From: Clostridia bacterium
Lineage (GTDB): Bacteria > Bacillota > Clostridia > Christensenellales > CAG-917
Direction of reading: 5' to 3'
DNA length: 58,923 nt
NCBI GenBank assembly: GCA_017461985.1
Contig: JAFTSA010000002.1
Span: 1 to 58,923, forward strand
Part shown: positions 31,961 to 42,400 of the stretch, piece by piece
Position numbering within the stretch: the first letter of the stretch is position 1
How the letters are laid out: the number at the start of each line of letters is the position of its first letter
Program-made: the position numbers and the translations under genes
The notes under the pieces: model-generated
Told to the model about the DNA's origin: nothing
Seen by the model: the letters and a program-made list of their open reading frames with translations, nothing else
The model's database searches: none

Positions 31961-34381
31961 ATGAAAAAGCCATCCATATCAAAACTTGTAAACTTCTTCA
32001 TCGCCCTTGCTCAAAGCACAGGGGGTGAGGTTGACCACTCTCGTCCTACCACAGAGGAGATGAGCCGTCTTGCCCGCAAAACCGGGGCAGAGGGCATAGT
32101 GCTCCTGAAAAACGACGGGGCACTGCCCTTGAAAGACAACGACGTGTTGTCTGTTTTCGGCAGAGTGCAAAACGACTATTTCTACGTTGGCTACGGCAGT
32201 GGCGGTGACGTGAAACCTCCCTACAAGGTTAGCCTTATGGAGGGCATCAAAAACGCAGGTATCACCATAAATGAAAAACTTGCAGGCATATACAGCGACT
32301 GGTGCAAGAAAAATCCTCCCGATGAAGGATTTTGGGGACACTGGCCTTTGTGCTTTCCCGAAATGCCCATAGCCGATGACGTGGTGGAAGAGGCAAGCAA
32401 ATCCTCAACGGTTGCCGCAGTGGTCATAGGCAGAGCCGCCGGTGAAGATAGAGAGCAAAAACTTGTGAAGGGTGGCTATCTTCTCACCGATGACGAAAGA
32501 GCGTTACTAGGAAAGGTGACAAACCACTTTGACAAGGTTGTCGTCCTTCTTGACGCGGGCAACATTATGGATATGTCTTGGGTGGAGGAATACGGCGACA
32601 AACTGTCCGCAGTCCTCTGTCTCTGGCAAGGTGGTATGGAAAGCGGAAACGCAGTGGCGGACGTCCTTTCAGGCAAGGTCAACCCCAGCGGACACCTGAC
32701 GGACACCATTGCAAGAAACTATGCCGACTATCCCTCATCAAAGGACTTTGGCAAGCGCAAATTCAACAACTATCGTGAAGACGTCTACGTTGGATATAGA
32801 TATTTTTCCACCTTTGACGAGAGCGCTGTCATATATCCCTTTGGCTACGGACTTTCATACACAACCTTTGACACCAAGGGAGATTTCGCCTTTGACGGCA
32901 AAAATGCACGTCTCAACGTCACCGTGAAAAACACAGGGGATAGAGAAGGCAAAGAAGTGGCGCAAGTCTATGTGGAAGCACCGCAGGGAAAACTGGGCAA
33001 ACCCCTCCGCAGTCTCGTGGCGTTTGCAAAGACTGACGATATCTCTGCAGGGGAAGAAAGCACTCTCACCCTCAACTTCAACCTTGACGACGTAGTGTCC
33101 TATGACGACAAAGGTCACACGGGATATAAGAGTTGTTATATCGCAGAAGTTGGTGAATACAAAGTCTATCTTGGTGACAACGTCCGTGACGCAGTGCAAG
33201 TTGGCACTTTCACCCTTGACACCCCCTACGTTGTCAGCGCAGAGGAGTGTTGCCCTGTCCGAGCAGGGGCAGAGTTTGACGTGCTGTACCCTGTGGTGAA
33301 AGATGGCAAAATTGAAAAGGCATACAGAAAGGTGGCGGTGGAAAGCCGTTGCTTGAAAGACAGAATAACCAGCAGACTCCCCAAGGAAATTGAGCAGAAA
33401 GTGGACTTTAACATTGACTTTTGTGATGTTAAAGACGGTGTTGTGTCACTTGACCGCTTTATATCGTCACTTTCAGACACTGAACTTGAGATGCTCTCTC
33501 ACGGGGATTATCGCATGAATAGCCCCCTTGGCACAAAGGGCAATGCAGGTGCATTTGGTGGAATATGCGACAGCCTCCGCGCTCGTCACGTGCCCCCTGT
33601 CACCACAACTGACGGACCTTCAGGCATACGCCTTTTGGTGGGAGCATCACTCCTTCCTTGTGGCACGGCTCTTGCCTCAACTTGGAACGAAAAGCTCATA
33701 GAAGAGTTGTATTCCGCAGTGGGCAAAGAGATGGTTGCCCGTGGCAGTGACGTCCTTCTTGCCCCCGGCATGAACATCCATCGTGACCCCCTTTGTGGCA
33801 GAAACTTCGAGTATCTCAGTGAGGACCCTGTTGTGTCTGGCCGTATTGCCAGCGCAATAGTGAAGGGTGTGCAAAGTGAGGGTGTCAGTGCTTGCCCCAA
33901 ACACTTTGCTTGCAACTCACAAGAGACCAACCGCAATCACAACGACAGCCGTGTCAGTGAAAGAGCACTACGCGAAATCTATCTCAAAGGATTCAAGATT
34001 GTTGTTGATGAGGCAAAACCCAAACTCATCATGACCTCATACAACCGCATCAACAGCGTGCTCAACTCCAACAACTATGACCTCACCACGTCCATACTCC
34101 GCAGAGAGTGGGGCTACACCGGCCTTGTGACAACAGACTGGTGGATGGTCAACGAGAAGTCACCCGACTTTGACGGAATCCGTGCAAACGCCTATCGCAT
34201 ACGCGGTCAAGTTGACGTGCTTATGCCCGGCGGAGATAGGCTCTTTGCAAAGGGCAACAACAGCACCTTGAAGGCACTGAAAGAGGGCGCATTGACAAGA
34301 GGGGAACTTCAACGTGGTGCAAGAAACGTGTTGAACTTTATCTTGAGCACCCCCGTCCTTCACGACAAAATCAAGAAATAA
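31961..34381 (+). CDS. Glycoside hydrolase family 3 with permuted domain order
   Basis: This 806-residue enzyme, probably a beta-glucosidase or beta-xylosidase, has its two GH3 domains in reversed order. The alpha/beta sandwich comes first (GAEGIVLLKNDGALPL, LWQGGMESGNAVADVLSGKVNPSGHL), then a fibronectin-III-like module (FGYGLSYTTF ... NVTVKNTGDREGKEVAQVYV). The (beta/alpha)8 barrel is last: TDGPSGIRL, APGMNIHRDPLCGRNFEYLSEDP, CPKHFACN, and the nucleophile D726 in GLVTTDWW. Permuted GH3 enzymes are known, for example in Ruminococcus albus. No signal peptide is visible, so it acts on imported oligosaccharides. AAAGGTGAG precedes the ATG. Confidence 0.9.
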   Translation: MKKPSISKLVNFFIALAQSTGGEVDHSRPTTEEMSRLARKTGAEGIVLLKNDGALPLKDNDVLSVFGRVQNDYFYVGYGSGGDVKPPYKVSLMEGIKNAGITINEKLAGIYSDWCKKNPPDEGFWGHWPLCFPEMPIADDVVEEASKSSTVAAVVIGRAAGEDREQKLVKGGYLLTDDERALLGKVTNHFDKVVVLLDAGNIMDMSWVEEYGDKLSAVLCLWQGGMESGNAVADVLSGKVNPSGHLTDTIARNYADYPSSKDFGKRKFNNYREDVYVGYRYFSTFDESAVIYPFGYGLSYTTFDTKGDFAFDGKNARLNVTVKNTGDREGKEVAQVYVEAPQGKLGKPLRSLVAFAKTDDISAGEESTLTLNFNLDDVVSYDDKGHTGYKSCYIAEVGEYKVYLGDNVRDAVQVGTFTLDTPYVVSAEECCPVRAGAEFDVLYPVVKDGKIEKAYRKVAVESRCLKDRITSRLPKEIEQKVDFNIDFCDVKDGVVSLDRFISSLSDTELEMLSHGDYRMNSPLGTKGNAGAFGGICDSLRARHVPPVTTTDGPSGIRLLVGASLLPCGTALASTWNEKLIEELYSAVGKEMVARGSDVLLAPGMNIHRDPLCGRNFEYLSEDPVVSGRIASAIVKGVQSEGVSACPKHFACNSQETNRNHNDSRVSERALREIYLKGFKIVVDEAKPKLIMTSYNRINSVLNSNNYDLTTSILRREWGYTGLVTTDWWMVNEKSPDFDGIRANAYRIRGQVDVLMPGGDRLFAKGNNSTLKALKEGALTRGELQRGARNVLNFILSTPVLHDKIKK

Positions 34382-34456
34382 CGACAATACGGCTCGCACA
34401 ACATTAAAAATATAAAACAAACTTATATCATATAAAAACAATATTAGGAGATATAT

Positions 34457-36148
34457 ATGAGAACAAAAGTAAGAGATTTGCCCTACGTGAGGGCTGACGT
34501 AAAGGCTCTTGAAAATGCCTTTGCAGAATTTGTCGAGGCAGAAAAGAACGCCAAGTCAGTTGACGACGTCCTTTCCGCCCGCAAAAAGTGGCTTGAAGCG
34601 GTGGAAGAGGCAACCACAAACGCATCTATCGCAATGAGCAGATACACCCTTGACACAAGAGACGAGTTTTATCTTGGTGAGCAAAATTTCTATGATGAAG
34701 TGTCACCCCTCCTTGGCGAACTTATGACAAAGTACGCAATGGTTATGATGGAAAGCAAATTCCGCCCCGAACTAGAAAAGATTTTGCCCGAAACCATCTA
34801 TCCTATGTATGAGTGTCAAGTGAAGTCATTTAGCCCCGAAATCATACCCGATATGCAAGAGGAAAATGCATTGACCACCAAGTATAGCCAACTTCTGTCA
34901 CAACTGACAACAGAGTGGCGCGGTGAAAAGAAGCCTATCAGTTTCATCCGCGGATTCCTTGAAGACAAGGACAGAGAAGTGCGCAAAGCCGCCGCAGAAG
35001 CCATAGACCGCGCTCTAGCCTCAGTCAGCGACCAACTTGACGGAATTTACGATGACCTTGTCAAAGTGCGCACACGCATGGCTAGAAAACTTGGTTATGA
35101 CAACTATATCCAAATGGGCTACTATCGCATGGGCAGAATTGACTACAATGAAGAAATGGTCAAGGTGTTCCGTGACAACGTAAAGAACTCACTTGTGCCC
35201 GTCATCACAAAGATGAAACGCCGTGTGGCAGACGCCCTTGGCATTGACCAAATGCACTTCTATGACAACGACGTCATTGAAGGTGAAGGCAATCCTCGTC
35301 CTTATCCTGACGAGCAAGGCATACTTCTTGCCGCAAAGGAAATGTATCGTGAAATGCACCCCGAAATCGGTGACTTTATGGACAGCATGATGGAGGCAGA
35401 AGCCTTTGACGTCACCGCAAGAGACGGCAAGAGTGGAGGCGGATATTGCACCACCTTTGACAAATTCCGTCAACCCTTCATCTTTGCCAACTTCAACGGC
35501 TCATCTGGCGACGTGGACGTTGTCACCCACGAGTTTGGTCACGCCCTTGCAATGAACTACGTCTTTGACCACGGCGATCCCGAAGTGGCAATCGGTTCAA
35601 GTGAAACCGCCGAAACCCACAGTATGTCAATGGAATTCTTCAGTTGGAAGTTTATGGACAAGTTCTTCAAGGACGTGGACAGATATCACTACACCCACTT
35701 GTCTGGCGCGCTCACCTTTATCCCTTACGGCGTCATCGTGGACGAATTCCAACACATCGTGTATGGCAACCCCGATATGACCCCCGCAGAGAGAAATCAA
35801 GCATACCTTGACCTTGAAAAGAAATATCGCCCCTATCTTGACTATGCAGGACTGCCTTATCTTGGCAAAGGCACGAGATGGCAATATCAATCCCACATCT
35901 ATGAAAGCCCCTTCTACTACATCGACTACTGCCTTGCACAAGTTGTGGCATTTGAATTCCTTGCCGAAATGCAAAAGGATTATGACAGCGCGCTGAAACG
36001 CTATATGGACCACTGCAAACGTGGTGGCAAGCACGCCTTCAACAAACTTGTATCCCTTGCAGGACTCAAGTCACCCTTTGAAGATGGCGCACTTGACGAA
36101 GTGGCAGAGATTGTTGGTGACATTATAGACAGCTGTCGCAAGCAATGA
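34457..36148 (+). CDS. pepF: Oligoendopeptidase F family M3 peptidase
   Basis: This 563-residue zinc peptidase has the active-site motif VTHEFGHALAMN, with H358, E359 and H362, and the downstream zinc ligand Glu in AETHSMSMEFFS. The long helical N-terminal half (FAEFVEAEKNAKSVDDVLSARKKW onward) forms the channel wall typical of the family. It degrades short peptides in the cytoplasm. AGGAG lies before the ATG. Its 3' untranslated region contains the hairpin array at 36151-36357 and a terminator. Confidence 0.92.
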   Translation: MRTKVRDLPYVRADVKALENAFAEFVEAEKNAKSVDDVLSARKKWLEAVEEATTNASIAMSRYTLDTRDEFYLGEQNFYDEVSPLLGELMTKYAMVMMESKFRPELEKILPETIYPMYECQVKSFSPEIIPDMQEENALTTKYSQLLSQLTTEWRGEKKPISFIRGFLEDKDREVRKAAAEAIDRALASVSDQLDGIYDDLVKVRTRMARKLGYDNYIQMGYYRMGRIDYNEEMVKVFRDNVKNSLVPVITKMKRRVADALGIDQMHFYDNDVIEGEGNPRPYPDEQGILLAAKEMYREMHPEIGDFMDSMMEAEAFDVTARDGKSGGGYCTTFDKFRQPFIFANFNGSSGDVDVVTHEFGHALAMNYVFDHGDPEVAIGSSETAETHSMSMEFFSWKFMDKFFKDVDRYHYTHLSGALTFIPYGVIVDEFQHIVYGNPDMTPAERNQAYLDLEKKYRPYLDYAGLPYLGKGTRWQYQSHIYESPFYYIDYCLAQVVAFEFLAEMQKDYDSALKRYMDHCKRGGKHAFNKLVSLAGLKSPFEDGALDEVAEIVGDIIDSCRKQ

Positions 36149-36150
36149 TG

Positions 36151-36357
36151 CTCACTTCGTGAGGTTATATGCACTTCGTGCGTTATATTCACCTGCGGTG
36201 AGTTATATGTCCTGCGGACGTGATATTCGCTTTCAGCGAGTTGCGGTCGAGAGAATATAAACCACAACTTCTCGCTTTGCGAGAAATATAACTGGCGAAG
36301 CCAATATAACTGCCGTAGGCAATATAACTTTGCGAAGCAAAATATAACTGCAAAGCA
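36151..36357. repeat. Symmetric array of ten triloop mini-hairpins
   Basis: Ten short inverted repeats with stems of 3-7 bp, each closed by a 3-nt loop, follow each other at fixed 7-nt spacing. The five left hairpins are at 36151-36163, 36171-36181, 36189-36201, 36209-36219 and 36227-36239. Their loops are TTC, TTC, TGC, TGC and TTC; their linkers are GTTATAT (three times) and GTGATAT. A central imperfect stem (GTTGCGGT 36240-36247 with ACCACAAC 36261-36268) follows. The five right hairpins are at 36269-36285, 36293-36303, 36311-36321, 36329-36341 and 36349-36357. Their loops are TTT, GAA, GTA, GAA and AAA; all four linkers are ATATAAC, the exact reverse complement of the left linker. Stem sequences all differ, but loop size and linkers are kept. 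Confidence 0.95.
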
Positions 36358-36361
36358 ATAA

Positions 36362-36387
36362 AAAAGCACTCCAAATGGAGTGCTTTT
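36362..36387. terminator. Bidirectional terminator between pepF and the giant lipoprotein gene
   Basis: AAAAGCACTCC (36362-36372), loop AAAT, GGAGTGCTTTT (36377-36387), with T-rich sequence downstream and A's upstream. Confidence 0.9.
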
Positions 36388-36407
36388 CTTTTTGTTTAAA
36401 ACAACGC

Positions 36408-39400
36408 TTATGCCCAAGCTGAGCCGTTGTAGGTGTAGGTTGTGCCGGCTGAGCCTTTGGTTGTGCCGTTCAGTGTCAGGTCTCGGACTTGTGAGTTGGA
36501 TTCACTGAACGTGAACACCATATTGAGTCCGCTTCTTGCCATTGTGCCCGTGCCTTCAAGGGACTTGACTGAAGTGACTGTTGTGCTTGCGCCAACAACC
36601 AACTTGCCACCTGTTGCGCCAAACACGTCGCCACCGATTGCCTTGTTTGCGTTGAGTGTGCCTGCGACAACAATCCTTGCGTCTCCTCTATTTGTAGGAT
36701 AAGGATATGTGGCAATATCCGTAAATCCATTTTTGTAGGTGATGAGAGTGTGGTTTGAGGTGAGGGTTGCGCCACTGTTGACGGTGAGGGTTGCGCCGGG
36801 GAGCAACTTGTATTGATAGTTTTGGGTGAACGTTCCGCTGTTGATGACGAGGTCAATTCTGCCATCAATAGGGAAGATAACCTTTTCACTTGTCATCTTG
36901 ACGGTCTTTGAAATGACGTTGGTTGAAATGTCTGCGTAGCCGTCTGCGATTGTTCCGTCTGTGGTGATGCGGACTCTGTCATTGCCAAACGACTTTGTCA
37001 CCTTTGCATCTGCACTGAGCATACGGATAAGAGCACTTCCTGTATCAGTTGAAGATGAAACGATGTTGAAGTAGCCTTGGTTGACTGCTGCGTCTGCGCT
37101 GATGCTCATAACCTTTTGTTCACTGGTTGCAATCTTGATGATACCGCGGAGGCTTGTGCCGTATTGCAATTCAAGTGTTGTTTGGATTGCGCGCAGTTCA
37201 TATTGATTGAAGGGGAACATTGTGGGGCTGTCAACGGTGTAAGTTCCTGACGTTGTGAAAGTAAAAGCAGAAACAGACTTGCCTGACGCTGTGCCGATGA
37301 AACGTGCGGCACTGATTGAGCCACCCATCCAGCCACTGAGGTACATATTTTCAGTGACGGCAGTTGATCCTGTTGCTGTGATTTTGCCTGTGCCCTTGAT
37401 ATAGCCGTAGACGTTGAGTGTTGCGCTGTTTACAACGATATTTCCGCTGAGATTGATTTGTCCATAGCCACCGGTGACGTCATTTTGCTTTGTGCCTGCA
37501 TCTTGCTTGCCTGTCTTTGCGCCGACGGTCAACGTACCACTGACGTTCAGTGTGACGCTTGAAGGAATATCAAGACTGACGTAAAGCACGGGAGTTATGC
37601 TGTCGCCATTTTGCACGTTGGGGTGTGAATTATATTCGGTGCTTCCTGCCTTGCCACCGTTGATCCAACCAGTTGTGTCACCATCTTTGTAGGGGAGGAG
37701 GAGGGTAACGCCGGATTTGACGGTGTAGTATTGTGAGCCGTTGTAGTAGCCAACCACACTGCTGAATGCGGTGTTTGCCTTGACGATGACGTTGCCACTT
37801 GTTGCCACGTTCAGTGCGTCTTCAATGGTGTAGAGTGTTCCGCCCACGTCAACTGATTTGATGATGAATGTGCAGAGGACACTGCCTTCATAGTTCACGT
37901 GGCTTAACGTTGCGGTGAATTGATAGGTGCTTGCCACTGTGTAGGTGGGGATACCAACGTATTCAAATGAATCGGTGAGTTCAACTCCGTTGAGGGTTTC
38001 AACCAACAAATCCTTGTTGAAGGTGTAGGTGCTGTTTGCACTTGTTTCAATCACTTGTGTTGCGTTGGTGATGTCGAGGTGTGCCTTGTTGACGGTCAAT
38101 GTGCCGTTGACGATTGTGACGGCATAGTTTGCGCTGGCGTTGCTCACCACAGGAGTGATGGGATAAGTGCCTGCGTTGTTGCCGGTGGAGTAGAGTGTTG
38201 TCAGGCTGACGTCAAGGGTGTCGCCACTCAAAAGACCGGTGACGGTGTAGCCTACGGTTGAGAGGTCCAAAGCATCACCATAGGTGATTGTCTTGCTGTC
38301 GGCGGTGACGGTTGCAGGTCTTTGTGCAACTGTCAAAGTTCCGTCCACTGCGGTGACGTTATAGTTGGGATTTGCGCCGAGGCTGACGGTGATATCAAAG
38401 TTTTGTCCTGCGTTTGCGCCTGCGGTGTAGGTTGTGCTGAGAGTGTAGATGACAGGGTAGCCAACAACTCCGTTGTTGACTGTTGCAGTAAGGCTGGGCA
38501 CTGCATCGCCATACACCACGTTTTTGTTGTCTGCGGTGACGGTGACGTTACGCTTTGTGACTGTGATTGCACCTGCGCTGAGGACGGTCACGTTGTAGTT
38601 GGGGTTTTCACCAAGAGTGACTGCAACGTCAACTGTGCCAACACCAGTTGCGCCTGCGACGTAGTTGTGGTCGAAGGTGTAGTCCAACGTGTCGCCTGCA
38701 AGGACGCCTGTGGTGGTGATTGTGAGGGTGGGCAGTGCATCGCCGTAAGTGACGGTCTTGCTGTCAACACTGACTGTTGCATCTTTGGGGTTGACAGTGA
38801 GTGTTCCGTTCACTGCTGTGAAAGCGTAGTTGCTGTTGTTTGCGTGAGGCACGATTGCGTACGTTCCAACGCCACTGCCTGCGAGATAGTCTGTTGAGAG
38901 GCTGACTGTTGCAGAGTCGCCGTCCAAGAGACCCGTGATTTCGTATGCGGTGAGGTTTGCCACGTCGCCGTATGTGATTGTCAAATCGCCAGCGGTGACG
39001 GTTGCAGGTCTTTGAGCAACTGTCAAAGTGCCGTTCACAAACGTGAAGTTGTAGAGGGCGTGTTCACCACTTGAAGGGATGATTGTGAAGGTTTCACCTG
39101 CATTTGCGCCGGGGGCGTAGTCGGGTGCGGTGAGGGTGATTTCAACTGTGCTGCCTTCCACAATGCCAGCTGCGGTGAAACCGTTGTGGGCAAACGCATT
39201 GCCATAAACGACCATTGCATTGTTTGCGGTGACGGTGATTTCTTTCTTGACCACGGTGAGAGTTCCGCAGTGGTAAGTGAAGGAGTAGTTGTCGTTGTTT
39301 GCGCTGGCAAGGATGCCAAAGGTTGTGCCGGGCACCATATTTGCAACAAAGTCTGCAACGCCCACTGTGACTTCCACTTCGTCACCATCAAGAATACCTT

Positions 39401-42400
39401 CTGTGACGTATTGCAACTCTACTGTGTCAACGCTATCGCCGAAAGCGATGGTCTTGTCCAACGTGGTGATTGATGCCGCCTTGGGGCTGACTGTCAACGT
39501 GCCGGGGACAAGAGTGAAGTTGTAGTTTGAGTAGGTGCCATTGAGGACAGGAGTGATTGTGTATGTGCCTGCGTTTGCACCAGTGGTGTAGTCGGTGGTG
39601 TAAGTGACATCCACTGTGTCTCCACTGACGATGCCGTTGTGGGTGTAGGTGTGTGCATTGAAGTTGACTGCATCACCATAGGTGATGGTCATATCGTCTG
39701 CGGTGATTGTGACAGCCTTTTGATTGACTGTAAGTGTGCCAGCGACAACCTTCAAGGTGTAGTTGTCTTGTGTGGTGGCAAATTGTGCTGTGATTGTGTA
39801 TTCACCTGCGTTTTTGTCCACTGCATTGTTTGTGAGGAGATAGTTGATTTCAACTGTGTCGCCGTCAACAACACCTTCCACTGTGCCAGTGAATTCAGGA
39901 GTTGTTTCGCCATAGGTCTTAACCTTGCTGTCCACGGTGACGGTCACCTCTGCCTTTGCGATATGGAGGGTGAAAGTGCCTTCTGCTGCATCGGGATAGT
40001 AGATGCTGTCTTCAGGTGTGATGCGGTAGGACACAGCGTAGTTGCCTGAGTTTTCAAAGGTAGGCACTGTTGCGGACCATTCACCGTCACCAACCTTGTA
40101 TTCAACGGTGTAGTCTTGGCTTGATGCGTCTTCGCTGAGGACGATGTCGCTGACTTCGATTGATTGACCTGCGCCGTTGTAGGTGACGTATTTGTCCTCT
40201 GCGGTGAATTCAAAGTCACGCTCGATGAGGGCAACTGTCACGGTGAAGGTGACGTTGTAGTTTGAAAGAACGCTGTCTTCACCTGCCTTGATGTCAAAGG
40301 CGGTTGTCCAATCAAATCCGTCAGGGTAGGTGTATGTGCCAAGTTCTGTTGCGGTGAGGGTCAGTGTACCGCTTGCAAGGTGACCTGAAACAAGGTCATC
40401 GCTTGCCCATATGCTGTTTGACCAAACTGATGCGGTTTCACCTGTTGCACTGAAAGCAACGTTTCTTTGTGCCACGGTCAAAGTGCCGTCAGTGACTGTG
40501 ACGTTGTAGTTGTTGTTTGTGCCGAGGAGGGCAGTGATTGTATGGTCGCCCACTGCGGTGACACCTGCCACGTAGTCCACTGAAATGGTGTAGACAAGGC
40601 TGTCGCCGAGGACTGTGCCTGTCACCTCTGCGGTGAGAGTAGGAAGTTGGTCACCATAGGTGACTGATGCGTCATCGAGAGCGACGGTAGCATCCTTTTT
40701 CAGGACGGTGAGGACGCCGTTGATGAAAGTGACGTTGTAGTAGTCGTGCGCGCCTGCGGGGATAATATCAAAGGATTTGCCTGCGCCGTCACCCACAACG
40801 TAGTCGGTGGTGTAGGTGAGGTCAATTGTGTCTTCACCAACAAGACCAACCACCTCTGAGGTCACTGCTGAAAGGTCTGCTTCGCTGCCGTAAACAACGG
40901 TTGCATTTCCTGCGGTGACGGTGACGTCTTTCTTCACAACGGTCAGTGTGCCGTTTGTGACGTTGAAGTTGTATCTATTGTCAGTTGAAGTTGCCTTGAT
41001 TGTGAAGGTTGTGCCGGGCACTGCGCCTGCCACGTAGTCCACTGCTTCAAGGGTGACAAGCACTGTGTCAACCTCAAGAGCGCCGGTGAGGGTGTAGGTG
41101 AGGTCAACCGTGTCGATGTCTTCGCCATAGACGATTGTCTTGTCGTCCACGGTGACGGTGACATCCTTTTTCACAACGGTCAAAGTGCCGTCCACAAAGG
41201 TGAAGTTGTAGTTTTCGTTTGATGAGGTTGCTTTGATGGTGAAAGTTGTGCCGGGCACTGAGCTTTCAACAAAGTCAACCACTTCAAGGGTGACGCCAGA
41301 GGGAGCAGATGCAACCAAGTTTTCTTGTGCGTAGGTGAGAGTGACTGTGTCAAGACCTGCGCCGTAAACGATTGTCTTGTCCTCTGCGGTGATGGTGGCA
41401 TCTCTCTTTGTGACGGTCAAAGTGCCTTTCACGTTGTTGAAGGTGTAGTTGTCGTCTGAGCCACCGACGATTGCGATTTCGTAAGTGCCAACACCTGTGA
41501 TGCCTGTGGTGTAGTTGCTTGATGCGTTGGGCCAAGTGTCAATGACCTTTGCAGGGTCTTCGCCCTCTGCCATATTGTCAAAGGTGATGCCGTATTTTGT
41601 CACAAGGTCACCGAAGACAACGGTTTGGTTGTCGGCGGTTGCGGTGACAACTCTCTTTTCAACGGTAAGTTTGCCGTTGATGAAAGAATACTCGTAGTTT
41701 TCACTTTCCACGTAAGGAATGACGTCAACCACGTTGCCTGCGCCGAGAGTGACGCTGTACTCAGGTGCGGTGTAGGTGACGGTGATTTCATCGCGGATGA
41801 AGTCGGAAGGTGAATAGGTGAAGACTATGTCTTCAATCTTTGTGCCGTAGGGCACTGTGACGTCCTTTGCGGTGATTGTGACTTCCTTCTTTTCAACGGT
41901 GAGAGTGCCGTTTACGTATTCAAATGTATAGTGATCGTCTTCACCGCCGCCAACGGTGATTTCATATTCACCAACGGGGCTATTCCAAATGTGCTCACTT
42001 GTTGCCGCGGGGATTGTGTCAAGGTTGTCAATGCTGTCACCTGCGATAAATCCGCTGTATGAAAGAGGATAGTAGACGACAGAATCGCAATAGGTGATGG
42101 TGAGGTCGCTTGCAGTGACGGTCAAGACCTTCTTTTCAACGGTGATGACGCCGTTTGACACTGTCAAGGTGTAGTTGGTTGCGTTTACACCGCCCACGTT
42201 TGCAGACACTGCAAATTCACCGATTGTGAGAGTGTTTGCCACAGAGGGCACAAAGACTATATCACCACTGAGGACTGACTGGTCTTCGCCGTCCACAAAG
42301 CCTGTGATTGTCACGTCGTAGGTTGTGGGAAGCATATCGCCGTAAACCAAAGTTGTAGGAGCAATAGTGCCGTGGAGGGCTTTCTTTTCAATGGTGTAGG

